Source: CALBPI01 sp039033995
GTDB lineage: Bacteria; Pseudomonadota; Gammaproteobacteria; Steroidobacterales; Woeseiaceae
DNA length: 64,000 nt
Assembly (NCBI GenBank): GCA_039033995.1
Contig: JBCCBP010000004.1
Coordinates: 94,158 to 158,157, forward strand
Direction of reading: 5' to 3'
Position numbers and translations under genes: made by a program
Part shown: positions 25,005 through 33,825 of the stretch, one piece after another
Numbering within the stretch: the first letter of the stretch is position 1
How the letters are laid out: each line of letters begins with the position of its first letter
Notes under the pieces: generated by a model
What the model saw: only the letters and a program-made list of their open reading frames with translations
Told to the model about the DNA's origin: nothing
The model's database searches: none

Positions 25005-27734
25005 CTAGCCTGTGTTTTGCAAACCTTGCGCAATGCCATTGACGCTGGCCAGCAACGCGTCGAGCAGCGGTCCATCCTGCCGTCCTCCCGCTCGCCAGTC
25101 GGCCAGCAGGTCGATCTGCAACAGGCTCATCGGGTCGATGTACGGGTTGCGCAACATGATGGTGCGCTGCAGGGTTTTGTCGCCGTCCAGCAGCTGTTGG
25201 TTACCTGATAGTTTCAGGATCATTTCTACGGCGAGGTCGAACTCGGCTTTGATGCGTGGGAAGAAAATATCGTGCTGTTCACCGGCCAGCGCCGAGTAGC
25301 GTGCGGCGATATCCAGATCGGATTTCGCGAGCACCATCTCGGCATCACGAAGCAACGCGCGCACGAAGTACCAGTTATTAAACATGTTGCCAAACTTCTC
25401 TTCACCGAAGGTCTCGACGGCGCGCGCGAGTCCGCTGCCGAAGCCATACCAACCGGGTAGGACAAACCGGCTTTGTGTCCACGCGAAGACCCAAGGGATC
25501 GCGCGTAAGTCATCGATGCCTTTCTGATCGCGCCGGGATGCCGGGCGGGATCCGATACGCATCTTCTCGATGACATCGATCGGCGTCGCCGTGCGAAAAT
25601 ACTGGAAGAAGCCATCGGAATAACGAGTCAGAGATTGGTACGTCTCGCGCGATGTGTCGGCGAGCACGCTCATCATGGTTTCCCATTCTTCGGTCAATGC
25701 TTCATTGTGTGGCGTCAGCACGTTTGCCGCCGTCACGGAGGCCGCAGCCTGTTCCAGCGTGCGTAGCGCGATGCCGCGCAGACCATATTTCTCGTTGATG
25801 ATCTCGCCTTGCTCGGTCACGCGCATGCGGCCATTCACAGTGCCGGCTGGTGCGCCGAGCACCGCGTCATGCATCTTGCTACCGCCACGACTGACGGTGC
25901 CGCCGCGACCGTGGAACAGAATCAGTTCGATCTCGTGTGTAGCGAGTGTATCGCGCAGTTTGGCCTGCGCCTGGTGCAGTGCCCAGCGCGCCGAAGCGAG
26001 TCCACCATCCTTGTTGCTGTCCGAATAGCCAACCATGATGGTTTGCCGCTGATCGCGATGCGCGAGATGTTTGCGATACAGGTCGTTTTCCAACAGCGCA
26101 CCCATGATCGCCGGACCGTTCTGCAGATCGGTTACCGTCTCGAGCAGCGGTGCGATATCGAGCGGAACTTCGCCCTTGCGGTTGCCGAGCTCGGCCCATT
26201 GCGCCAGCAGGATAATGGCCACGACGTCGTCAGCGCCTTGCGTCATGCTGATAATGTAGGGCCCGATCGCGCGACTGCCGTACTTGCGTCGACAGAAAGC
26301 GATGGTCTGGAATACCGCCAACGTCTTGCGAACTTGTGTGTCCGACGTATCAGCCGGTGGTTCGCGCGTTTCGATAGCTTCGCAGATCCTCTGCAGGCGA
26401 TCCTCCGCGGATCGTTGCATCCAATCCGGGTCGTTCAGGCATTTGCCGATGACTTCACGGTGTACCAGCGAGTCCTGCCGAATATCCAACGTGGCCATAT
26501 GAAAGCCAAAACAGTCGATGCGGCGCAGCAGTCGCTCTATCGAGAACAGGCCGGCGTGCTGTCCATGGTGTTTTCTGAGACTGTCGGCAATCGCTTCGAT
26601 GTCCGCGCGGAATTCGTCGGCGGACTCGTACGGGAAGGCGTCATCATCGTAGGTGGCCTGCAAACGCGCTTGAATGAGCTTGAGTAGCACGCGATAGGGC
26701 ATGTCTCTGTGGCGACTCGGGATTTCGCCCCAGGCCTTGCTGAAGTGTTGGCGGTAACTCTGGATCGTCTCGTCTATCACGGGTTCAAAGCCGACGCGGC
26801 CGACGCATTGACTGAGTTTGCCGGCCACGCTGGCGCATTCGCGATAATACAAATCCAGTATCAGGTTACGCTGGCGAGCCAGTGTTGTGCGAATCGTTTT
26901 GGCGCCGACGTTCGGGTTGCCGTCCATATCGCCGCCGACCCAGGACGCAAATCGAATCAACGTCGGCAAAGCCGCGGTCGCAGCATCATCGCCGTACACT
27001 TCGCGCAAGGCGTCGGTGATGTTCTCGTAGAACGGCGGTATCACCCGATAGAGTACGTCCGTCAGGAAAAACAGTACGTGTTCCAGTTCGTCTGCGACGG
27101 TCATGCTCTCACTCGGGTGTTCGATCGTCTGCCAGCCCGATGTGACCTCTGCGCGGATAACCGCTAGTGCTGCATTGATCTCCTGCGGCGGCATGCCCGG
27201 ATCGAGGAGGTCGACCAGACGGCGCACGATATTCTGCTCTTTGCGCAGGATAGTGCGTCGCGTTGGCTCTGTCGGGTGCGCGGTGAAGACCGGCTCGACC
27301 AGCGTGTTCTCCAGCGAATGGATGACGTCGGCCAGCGATACGCCAGCCTCCTTGAACTGCGCGACCATGTCATAAATGCCATTCGGTTGATGCGTGCCAT
27401 GCTCGCGCATGTATTCGCGGCGCCGTCGGATGCGATGGACTTTCTCGGCGGTATTGACGAGCTGGAAGTAAGTCGAGAAGGCACGAATAAAGTTCTGTGC
27501 GGCCGGCGCATCGAGACTGTCCACCGTGGCCGCCAGCTCAGCCGATGACACCTCACCTTCGCGACGCGCGATAGCGGTTCGACGTGCGGTTTCTACGAGC
27601 TCGAAAAAACGCTCGCCGCCCTGTTCGCGCAACAGGTCACCGACCATCGCGCCCAAAGTGCGAACGTCCTTGCGTAACGCCTTGTCCTTATCGGCAAAAA
27701 CGATGTCCTTACGGCGTAAGATTGGTCCAGCCAT
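25005..27734 (-). CDS. ppc: Phosphoenolpyruvate carboxylase
   Basis: This 909-residue enzyme carboxylates PEP to oxaloacetate to replenish the TCA cycle. Key motifs are VFTAHPTEPTRRT with catalytic His153, GGDMDGNPNVG, MVGYSDSNKDGG, the mobile glycine loop FHGRGGTVSRGG, and the conserved C-terminal end GIAQGLQNTG. Length and motif order are complete. AGGG lies seven bases before the ATG and the gene begins nine bases after yajQ, so the two are probably cotranscribed. Confidence 0.97.
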   Translation of the reverse strand: MAGPILRRKDIVFADKDKALRKDVRTLGAMVGDLLREQGGERFFELVETARRTAIARREGEVSSAELAATVDSLDAPAAQNFIRAFSTYFQLVNTAEKVHRIRRRREYMREHGTHQPNGIYDMVAQFKEAGVSLADVIHSLENTLVEPVFTAHPTEPTRRTILRKEQNIVRRLVDLLDPGMPPQEINAALAVIRAEVTSGWQTIEHPSESMTVADELEHVLFFLTDVLYRVIPPFYENITDALREVYGDDAATAALPTLIRFASWVGGDMDGNPNVGAKTIRTTLARQRNLILDLYYRECASVAGKLSQCVGRVGFEPVIDETIQSYRQHFSKAWGEIPSRHRDMPYRVLLKLIQARLQATYDDDAFPYESADEFRADIEAIADSLRKHHGQHAGLFSIERLLRRIDCFGFHMATLDIRQDSLVHREVIGKCLNDPDWMQRSAEDRLQRICEAIETREPPADTSDTQVRKTLAVFQTIAFCRRKYGSRAIGPYIISMTQGADDVVAIILLAQWAELGNRKGEVPLDIAPLLETVTDLQNGPAIMGALLENDLYRKHLAHRDQRQTIMVGYSDSNKDGGLASARWALHQAQAKLRDTLATHEIELILFHGRGGTVSRGGSKMHDAVLGAPAGTVNGRMRVTEQGEIINEKYGLRGIALRTLEQAAASVTAANVLTPHNEALTEEWETMMSVLADTSRETYQSLTRYSDGFFQYFRTATPIDVIEKMRIGSRPASRRDQKGIDDLRAIPWVFAWTQSRFVLPGWYGFGSGLARAVETFGEEKFGNMFNNWYFVRALLRDAEMVLAKSDLDIAARYSALAGEQHDIFFPRIKAEFDLAVEMILKLSGNQQLLDGDKTLQRTIMLRNPYIDPMSLLQIDLLADWRAGGRQDGPLLDALLASVNGIAQGLQNTG

Positions 27735-27743
27735 GATTGACCC

Positions 27744-28226
27744 TTAGTCTCTGAAATTATTGTATTGAAGCGGTAGATCAACATCGGCCTCGCGCAAGAC
27801 GGCAATGACAGCCTGCAAGTCGTCACGTTTCTTGCCGGTGACGCGCAACTGATCGCCCTGGATGGCGGTCTGCACTTTGAGTTTCTGTTGCTTGATCAGT
27901 TTGACCAGCTTGCGCGCTAGATCGGTATCGATGCCCTGGCGGATCGTGATCGCCTGCCGTGCGTCGCTGCCACTCCGCTGCACGTCGCCCACATCCAGGC
28001 ATCCGATATCGACTTTTCGCTTGGCGAGTTTCAAATGCAGGATATCCCGCATTTGCTGTAGCTGAAAATCGACCTGCGCCTGCATCGTGATGACGTTGTC
28101 CGTCAGTGTGTAGGTGGCACCTGTACCTTTGAAGTCAAAACGTGTCGAGACTTCACGATTCGCCTGATCACAGGCATTGCGCACTTCGTGCAAATCGACT
28201 TCCGAGACCACATCAAACGACGGCAT
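27744..28226 (-). CDS. yajQ: YajQ family nucleotide-binding protein
   Basis: This 160-residue protein starts MPSFDVVSEVDLHEVRNACD and ends LPLQYNNFRD, both YajQ signatures. RFDFKGTGATYTL, KVDIGCLDVGDVQ and KVQTAIQGDQLRVTGKKRDDLQ complete the two ferredoxin-like domains. Family members bind tRNA or GTP, and some Xanthomonas homologues act as cyclic-di-GMP effectors. The frame is open upstream into the lipoprotein gene, but the ATG at 28226 gives canonical length. It starts four bases after the TlpA-like gene stops. Confidence 0.95.
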   Translation of the reverse strand: MPSFDVVSEVDLHEVRNACDQANREVSTRFDFKGTGATYTLTDNVITMQAQVDFQLQQMRDILHLKLAKRKVDIGCLDVGDVQRSGSDARQAITIRQGIDTDLARKLVKLIKQQKLKVQTAIQGDQLRVTGKKRDDLQAVIAVLREADVDLPLQYNNFRD

Positions 28227-28230
28227 ACGA

Positions 28231-29511
28231 CTAGTCCCCGGCAGCTGGGTCAGGCGTATCGCCCGCCGATGCTTCGGCCACCAAAAGATCCAGCATATCG
28301 GTAATTTTGCCAATCTGGCGTTGGTAGTGCTCACCCGTGCCTGGACCCGAAAAGCCCGTGTGGATTTCTCGCACTTTACCGCTACGGTCGATGAAAATCG
28401 TGGTGGGAAACGCCAGTACCTGACTGAGCGCAGGCAGTGTTTCGGCCGCTTTCGTCTTGTCGGAGATACCGGCCAGCAGCGTCACATATTCGATATCGAA
28501 TTTTTCTCGGAAGGCCTGTACCTGCGCGATCGCTGCCGCCTCATCTTCGAGATGCTCATACATTAATGCGATGATCTCGACCCCCTGATCGCGATAGCGC
28601 GGGTAAAGCTCGCTCATCAGCGCAGCTTCATCGTGACAGTTCGGACACCAGCTGCCTGCCAGTGTGACCAGTACCACCTTGTTCGCAAAGCGAGGATCGC
28701 TCAGGCTGACGGGGTCACCGTTCAGGTCCGGAAAGCGGAAGTCTAACTGGTCATAGCCAGGCTTTAAGAAGGTCAATGTGCTCGGGTCTGCCAGGCGTGC
28801 GTCTGGGTTTCGCTTTCCGATCCATGCTTCCAACGACTGATTACCGGACCAGAACTGACCCGCCAGCTCACCATTGTCGTCGAGCTTCGCTTCAAACAGG
28901 AATGCATGTGCACCATCGAATGTCGACAGTCGCATCGTGTCGCCATGCATGCTGCCGCCGAGATAGCGATAGTCGCCAGTTTGTGTCAGGAACGTGCCTA
29001 ACAGTCGGTTTCCGCGCTGACGAAACTCGCCGATCGCAGGATACTCGGAGCCGTCGTCCTCGATGAAAGTGACGGACCAGCGCCCGGACAAGTCGGCAGC
29101 GGCTGAGGACTGTGCCGAGCTCTGGCGTGCGCCCGGTGCCGCGCGAAACGGGATCACCTGCGTTTTGCCATAGCGTTTGACCAGCGTTAGCGAGCCTTTC
29201 AGTTCGCCGTCCACCAGGAGTGCGTCGATGCGATTATTGAAGGCCGGGAAGCGAAGACTGAGACGGCCATCGCTGTACACCACCTCCGGCACACGGATGC
29301 GCTCGCTGCCGTTGATGATCGTGGCAGTCCAATCTTCAGTTTCGCGGCTCAATTCGAGGCCAAACTGGGCCTTGCCGCCGGGCAACTCGATATCGGCATG
29401 CCACTGCCCAGTCTTCAGCGTCGATGTTTCCGTGTCGCTGGTTTGAGGTTGGCAGCCCGCTGCGAATAGCACTACCAGGGCTGGAATCAATCGAAAGGAC
29501 AGGCTCGGCAT
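28231..29511 (-). CDS. TlpA-like thiol-disulfide lipoprotein
   Basis: The protein has 426 residues with a lipoprotein signal (ALVVLFAAGC, lipid Cys20). Residues 30-240 form a beta-rich unknown domain with two similar halves (TGQWHADIELPGGKAQFGLEL and SGRWSVTFIEDDGSEYPAIG). Residues 250-410 are a Redoxin/TlpA domain with Cys289-Pro-Asn-Cys292 (AGSWCPNCHDEAALM) and cis-Pro LAFPTTIFIDRSGKV. It probably acts as a periplasmic reductant facing the outer or inner membrane. It leads the operon yajQ-ppc. Confidence 0.88.
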   Translation of the reverse strand: MPSLSFRLIPALVVLFAAGCQPQTSDTETSTLKTGQWHADIELPGGKAQFGLELSRETEDWTATIINGSERIRVPEVVYSDGRLSLRFPAFNNRIDALLVDGELKGSLTLVKRYGKTQVIPFRAAPGARQSSAQSSAAADLSGRWSVTFIEDDGSEYPAIGEFRQRGNRLLGTFLTQTGDYRYLGGSMHGDTMRLSTFDGAHAFLFEAKLDDNGELAGQFWSGNQSLEAWIGKRNPDARLADPSTLTFLKPGYDQLDFRFPDLNGDPVSLSDPRFANKVVLVTLAGSWCPNCHDEAALMSELYPRYRDQGVEIIALMYEHLEDEAAAIAQVQAFREKFDIEYVTLLAGISDKTKAAETLPALSQVLAFPTTIFIDRSGKVREIHTGFSGPGTGEHYQRQIGKITDMLDLLVAEASAGDTPDPAAGD

Positions 29512-29676
29512 CAGGCACCATGATCAGGAAAGCGGCCCCCTAGAGTAGCAAACTCTGTTGCGGATGTTGTGCCATCTCAGCGACCGATTCGTTGCACGTC
29601 GAAAAGCGTTTGCAACATCGATGACCAGCCGCAAAAACAGCTTGCACCATCATTGAACACCGGTCCGTCAGTCTTG

Positions 29677-31485
29677 CTAGGTGTAACCTTTTGCTTGCAG
29701 ACGAAACAAACTCGCGTAGCGCCCATCGGCCGCCATCAGTTGTTCATGACTGCCCTGTTCGATGATGCGGCCCGCTGCCAACACAGCGATCTGATCCGCG
29801 CGACGTACGGTCGAAAAACGGTGTGATATGAGAATGGTCACCTTGCCGCTCGCATTGGCCTGAAAATGTTCGAACATTTCGGCTTCCGCCGCTGCGTCCA
29901 TCGCGGCAGTCGGTTCATCGAGTATCAGGATGTCGGCTTGCTGACGCATGAAGGCGCGCGATAGCGCCATCTTTTGCCATTGGCCCACCGACAGCTCCTG
30001 GCCGTCCGCGAACCACCGTCCAAGCTGCGTGTCGTAGCCTGCCGGCAGGCGATCGATGAACGGCGCTGCCATGCCGAGATTGGCGGCGTTGGCCCAGCGT
30101 TGCTCGTCTTCAAAGTAGCGGACATCGCCGCTGCCGATGTTCTCGCCGACGCTGAGTTGATAGCGCGTAAAGTCCTGGAAGATGACGCCAAAGCGGCTGA
30201 GTAGCGCCGCTTCTTCCCAGTCGTCGAGCGGTGTACCGTCGAGAAGAATCTCGCCTTCCTGCGGCGCATACATACCGGTTAGTAATTTGATCAGCGTTGT
30301 TTTTCCTGCACCATTTTCGCCCACCAGCGCGAGTGACTCTCCAGGCTGAATGTCGAGCGAGATATTCTTGAGGGCCCAATCGTTGGCCCCGGGGTAACGA
30401 AAGCTGATCTCTCGCAGCGATAGCCCAGCGCCGGGCTTGCTGCCTGCCTTCAGTCGACCATGGCGTTGCGTTGATGGCTGGTCGAGGTACTCATAGAGGT
30501 TCGACAGGTACAGGTTGTCCTCATACATGCCACCAATCGCGGAGAGGCTGGCGCTGACCGCGGACTGTCCCTGTTTGAACACCAGCAGATACATCGTCAT
30601 CTCACCGAGTGTGATCTGGCCGGTGATCGTACTGTAGGCAATCCAGCCATAGCTGGCATAAAAAGCGGCTGTGCTGATGATGCCGAGAATGAAACCCCAG
30701 CTTTCGCGTCGGATGGTTAGTGCACGATCTTCGCCGAAGAGACGAGTGAAGATGTCGCGATAGCGTCCGAGCAGCAGCTCCCCGAGCCGGAACAGCCGAA
30801 CTTCTTTAACGTGGTCCTCCCGCGCAAGAACAGTCTCGAGGTACATCTGCATGCGCGAATCCGCAGACCGCCAGCGGAACAACCGGAACGCATCACCAGA
30901 GAAGCGTGTTTCGGCAATAAATGCCGGAAGCCCAGCCAGCAACAGCACGAGGACCGCCCACCCGGAGAACTGAAACAGCAGCACGGCATAGCTGACCAGT
31001 GAGATGCCATTCTGAATCAGTGCAAAGGTCCGATTGACGAGACTCAGCGGTCGGCTGGAGGCCTCGCGCCGTGCGCGCGTGAGCTTGTCGTAGAAGCTCG
31101 CATCCTCGAACTGCGCGACCGACAGCGTCAGCGCTTTTTCCAGAATCATTACGTTAACGCGGAAGCCCAGTTGGGCGCGCAACAGTGACTGGCACAGCGC
31201 GATGCCGCGTTGAGCGGCACTCACGAGCAAGACCAGCAATGCTTCGAGCGCAACCCACTGGAGTGTTTCCCGGGGACCGGAACCGTCCGCCAATGCGAGC
31301 ACAACGGCGTCGACAATCAACTGTCCGACCCAGGCAATTGCGGCGGGTAACAGTCCGGCGATCAGTGTCAGCGCGGCGAATGCGATCGTCAGTGTGTGGC
31401 TGGTCTGCCAGACCAGCGCGAGGGCTTCTCGCGCGTAGGCGGTTAAGCCGGCGCCAAACCGGGCCGGCTGCGGCGATTCGGTCAA
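29677..31485 (-). CDS. ABC transporter, fused permease and ATPase (type IV exporter fold)
   Basis: This 602-residue half-transporter has a transmembrane domain at about 1-330 with six helices and a nucleotide-binding domain at about 355-595. Walker A is GENGAGKTTLIK (389-400), the signature reads LSVGQWQKMALSRAF, Walker B is ADILILDEPTAAMD and the H-loop is ILISHRFSTVRRAD. The LSVGQWQ signature is the variant seen in bacterial lipid, peptide or multidrug exporters of the MsbA/LagD type. It overlaps the preceding small gene by four bases. The substrate is unknown. Confidence 0.92.
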   Translation of the reverse strand: MTESPQPARFGAGLTAYAREALALVWQTSHTLTIAFAALTLIAGLLPAAIAWVGQLIVDAVVLALADGSGPRETLQWVALEALLVLLVSAAQRGIALCQSLLRAQLGFRVNVMILEKALTLSVAQFEDASFYDKLTRARREASSRPLSLVNRTFALIQNGISLVSYAVLLFQFSGWAVLVLLLAGLPAFIAETRFSGDAFRLFRWRSADSRMQMYLETVLAREDHVKEVRLFRLGELLLGRYRDIFTRLFGEDRALTIRRESWGFILGIISTAAFYASYGWIAYSTITGQITLGEMTMYLLVFKQGQSAVSASLSAIGGMYEDNLYLSNLYEYLDQPSTQRHGRLKAGSKPGAGLSLREISFRYPGANDWALKNISLDIQPGESLALVGENGAGKTTLIKLLTGMYAPQEGEILLDGTPLDDWEEAALLSRFGVIFQDFTRYQLSVGENIGSGDVRYFEDEQRWANAANLGMAAPFIDRLPAGYDTQLGRWFADGQELSVGQWQKMALSRAFMRQQADILILDEPTAAMDAAAEAEMFEHFQANASGKVTILISHRFSTVRRADQIAVLAAGRIIEQGSHEQLMAADGRYASLFRLQAKGYT

Positions 31486-31802
31486 CCGATCTGGTCGCGC
31501 TTGCTACGCAACAGCTCGACGTAGCGCGGCATCAAGCCCGCATCTTCAAACACCGGATCACCGAACTCATCCTGCTGAATCACTTTGTCGCCGGCCTCAT
31601 AGGGAATCGCGGCCTCCAATGCATCGAGCGATTCATGTAGCAAGTCTGCGATGATGGTCTCAACATTCAGTGCCGGGAACAGGGCTGCCAGCGCTTCGAC
31701 CCGTGCGGCATCGTCGACATCGAGCTTAAATGCATAGCGCGTTTCGCATTGCGTTACCGCCGGTTGCGCACGCCACTTATCGATTAGTGATTTGAAGGCC
31801 AT
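31482..31802 (-). CDS. Small conserved proteobacterial protein preceding the ABC exporter
   Basis: This 106-residue soluble protein starts MAFKSLIDKWRAQPA and contains DDAARVEALAALFPALNVETIIADLLHESLDALEAA, a helical segment reminiscent of ribbon-helix-helix or ligand-binding helices. It then has GDKVIQQDEFGDPVFEDAGLMPRYVEL. Close relatives are, from memory, annotated loosely as type 1 pili tip component, a name the sequence does not support. The four-base overlap with the exporter gene points to a shared role, perhaps regulatory. Confidence 0.7.
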   Translation of the reverse strand: MAFKSLIDKWRAQPAVTQCETRYAFKLDVDDAARVEALAALFPALNVETIIADLLHESLDALEAAIPYEAGDKVIQQDEFGDPVFEDAGLMPRYVELLRSKRDQIG

Positions 31803-31962
31803 CGCATTCGCATCTCCGTGTCACAGGTCAGGTTTGACCTTAGCAGAAGCGGCGCCATGAGCGTAGCACTGCATGCCCGAGTGGCGGCTGGTCAGGTGGC
31901 CTGAGGTTGTTTACCCGCTGATCGTGCTTGCGACCGGGCGTCGGCGTGATACCGTTTGCGCC

Positions 31963-33789
31963 ATGACAGAACTGAGCTCACATGGCGTCTTCGCATTGAT
32001 ATTGACCGGGGTCGCGCTGTACTTGTTCACGCGCGACCGCTTACCGCTCGAAACCTCGAGCCTTGCGATTCTGGTAGTACTGATCGCTGGCTTCGAGTTG
32101 TTTCCCTACTTGGTAGATGACGCTGCGCTCGGCCCTGCTTTCTTTTTTGCCGGGTTTGGCAATGAAGCGCTGATTGCCGTTTGTGCCTTGATGATCGTTG
32201 GCAAAGGCATCGAAACGACCGGTGCGTTGCAGCCATTAGCTGGCATTATTGCGCGGGCGTGGACGATTCGTCCGGCCTTGGCGATGCTGGCCACATTGGT
32301 CGTCGGTGCGGTCTTGAGCGCGTTTTTGAACAACACGCCCATCGTTGTATTGCTGTTGCCGATTCTGGTCGGCGTCTCGATGCGGGCCAAACTACCGGTG
32401 TCCGGGATTCTGATGCCGATGGGCTTGTCGACGATTATCGGTGGTATGGCGACGACGATAGGTACCTCGACCAACCTGCTGGTCGTCGGCCTGGCGGTGG
32501 ATCTCGGCCTTGAGCAGTTTGGTCTATTCGACTTCACCTTGCCGGTCGCGATTGTCGGTAGCGTCGGCATCCTGTTTTTGTGGGCGATCGCACCACGACT
32601 GATCCCGGAGCGAGCACCGCCGCTGGCGGACACGTCACCGCGCGTGTTTACCGCTCAACTATATGTCGTGGAGGGCAGTTTCCCCGTTGGGCGAACGTTG
32701 TCCGACGTGCGCACGAAAACGGGCAGCCGATTGCGTATCGACAAGATCCAGCGTGGCGATTCACTGTTTCTCGCTAAGCTGCCTTCGCTGACCTTCCAGG
32801 TCGGTGATCGGCTTTTTGTCAAGGACACGGCGGAGCAGCTGAAAGAGTTCGAGCGCGAGCTCGGCACACAATTGTTCAAAGCGGATGGCAACCTGGCGGA
32901 CGAAGACGACAGTACCTTCAGCGCAGAGGGTCAGCAACTTGCAGAACTCGTTGTGACCCGCGGTAGCATGTTGCACCGTAGGACTCTAGAGTCCGTGCGG
33001 TTTTCGCAGGCTTTCAAATTGCTGCCGCTGGCCCTACACCGCGCCCGGTTTCCCAGCTCGCGTGTGACGCAAGACATCGGCAGCATTCGTTTGCGCGCCG
33101 GTGACGTGTTGCTGGTGCAAGGAAGCGCGAGCGCAATCGAGGCGTTGAAAACTACCGGCGCTATGCTGGTACTCGATGGTACGACCGAATTGCCGATTAC
33201 CCATCGCGCCAACCGTGCGCTCGGCATCATGGCATTCGTGATCCTGACGGCCGCATTCGGTTTGTTACCGATTTCGGTCAGTGCGCTGATCGGTGTCGGA
33301 CTGATGCTGTGGACGCATTGCCTGACCTGGGAGAACGTCGTCGAGGCACTCAGTGTACCGATCATCATGATTATCGTGACCAGCCTTGCCCTCGGTAATG
33401 CCCTGTTTGCGACGGGTACCGCGGAGTATCTCGCTTCGGGCTTTGTCGCACTGACCGCCTCGCTGCCGGTGCCGGTGATACTGAGTGGTTTCATGCTGAT
33501 CATGTCCGCGTTGACCAACATCGTGTCCAATAACGCCGCCGCCGTCATTGGCACGCCCATCGCAATCAGCATCGCCGCGCAGCTCGGCGTGGACCCACGA
33601 CCATTCGTGCTGGCGGTCTTGTTCGGTGCCAACATGAGTTATGCGACACCGATTGGCTATCAGACCAATCTGTTGATTCTGAGCGCCGGTGGCTATAGTT
33701 TCTCAGACTTTCTCCGAGTCGGAATCCCATTGACGATTGTGATGTGGCTCGGATTTTCATTGGTTTTGCCTGCACTCTACGGGCTCTAG
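31963..33789 (+). CDS. SLC13-type transporter with two RCK_C (TrkA_C) domains
   Basis: The protein has about 608 residues. Two membrane halves flank a cytosolic stretch at about 205-400. That stretch has two TrkA_C modules (VVEGSFPVGRTLSDVRTKTG, LTFQVGDRLFVKD; then VVTRGSMLHRRTLESVRF, IRLRAGDVLLVQG). Transport motifs include FLNNTPIVVLLLPILVG, TTIGTSTNLLVVGLAVD, NIVSNNAAAVIGTPIAIS and YATPIGYQTNLLI. It belongs with the YbiR/SAC1-like anion carriers, possibly sulfate or a carboxylate. The start at 31963 lacks a clear ribosome-binding site. Confidence 0.87.
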   Translation: MTELSSHGVFALILTGVALYLFTRDRLPLETSSLAILVVLIAGFELFPYLVDDAALGPAFFFAGFGNEALIAVCALMIVGKGIETTGALQPLAGIIARAWTIRPALAMLATLVVGAVLSAFLNNTPIVVLLLPILVGVSMRAKLPVSGILMPMGLSTIIGGMATTIGTSTNLLVVGLAVDLGLEQFGLFDFTLPVAIVGSVGILFLWAIAPRLIPERAPPLADTSPRVFTAQLYVVEGSFPVGRTLSDVRTKTGSRLRIDKIQRGDSLFLAKLPSLTFQVGDRLFVKDTAEQLKEFERELGTQLFKADGNLADEDDSTFSAEGQQLAELVVTRGSMLHRRTLESVRFSQAFKLLPLALHRARFPSSRVTQDIGSIRLRAGDVLLVQGSASAIEALKTTGAMLVLDGTTELPITHRANRALGIMAFVILTAAFGLLPISVSALIGVGLMLWTHCLTWENVVEALSVPIIMIIVTSLALGNALFATGTAEYLASGFVALTASLPVPVILSGFMLIMSALTNIVSNNAAAVIGTPIAISIAAQLGVDPRPFVLAVLFGANMSYATPIGYQTNLLILSAGGYSFSDFLRVGIPLTIVMWLGFSLVLPALYGL

Positions 33790-33825
33790 CAGCGACGAAC
33801 GAATTACGTCGTCGCGCAACACGGG

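Noticed and set aside
25809..26687. A 292-codon plus-strand open frame
   Set aside because: It is the antisense shadow of ppc, whose motifs are complete, and it has no family similarity of its own.
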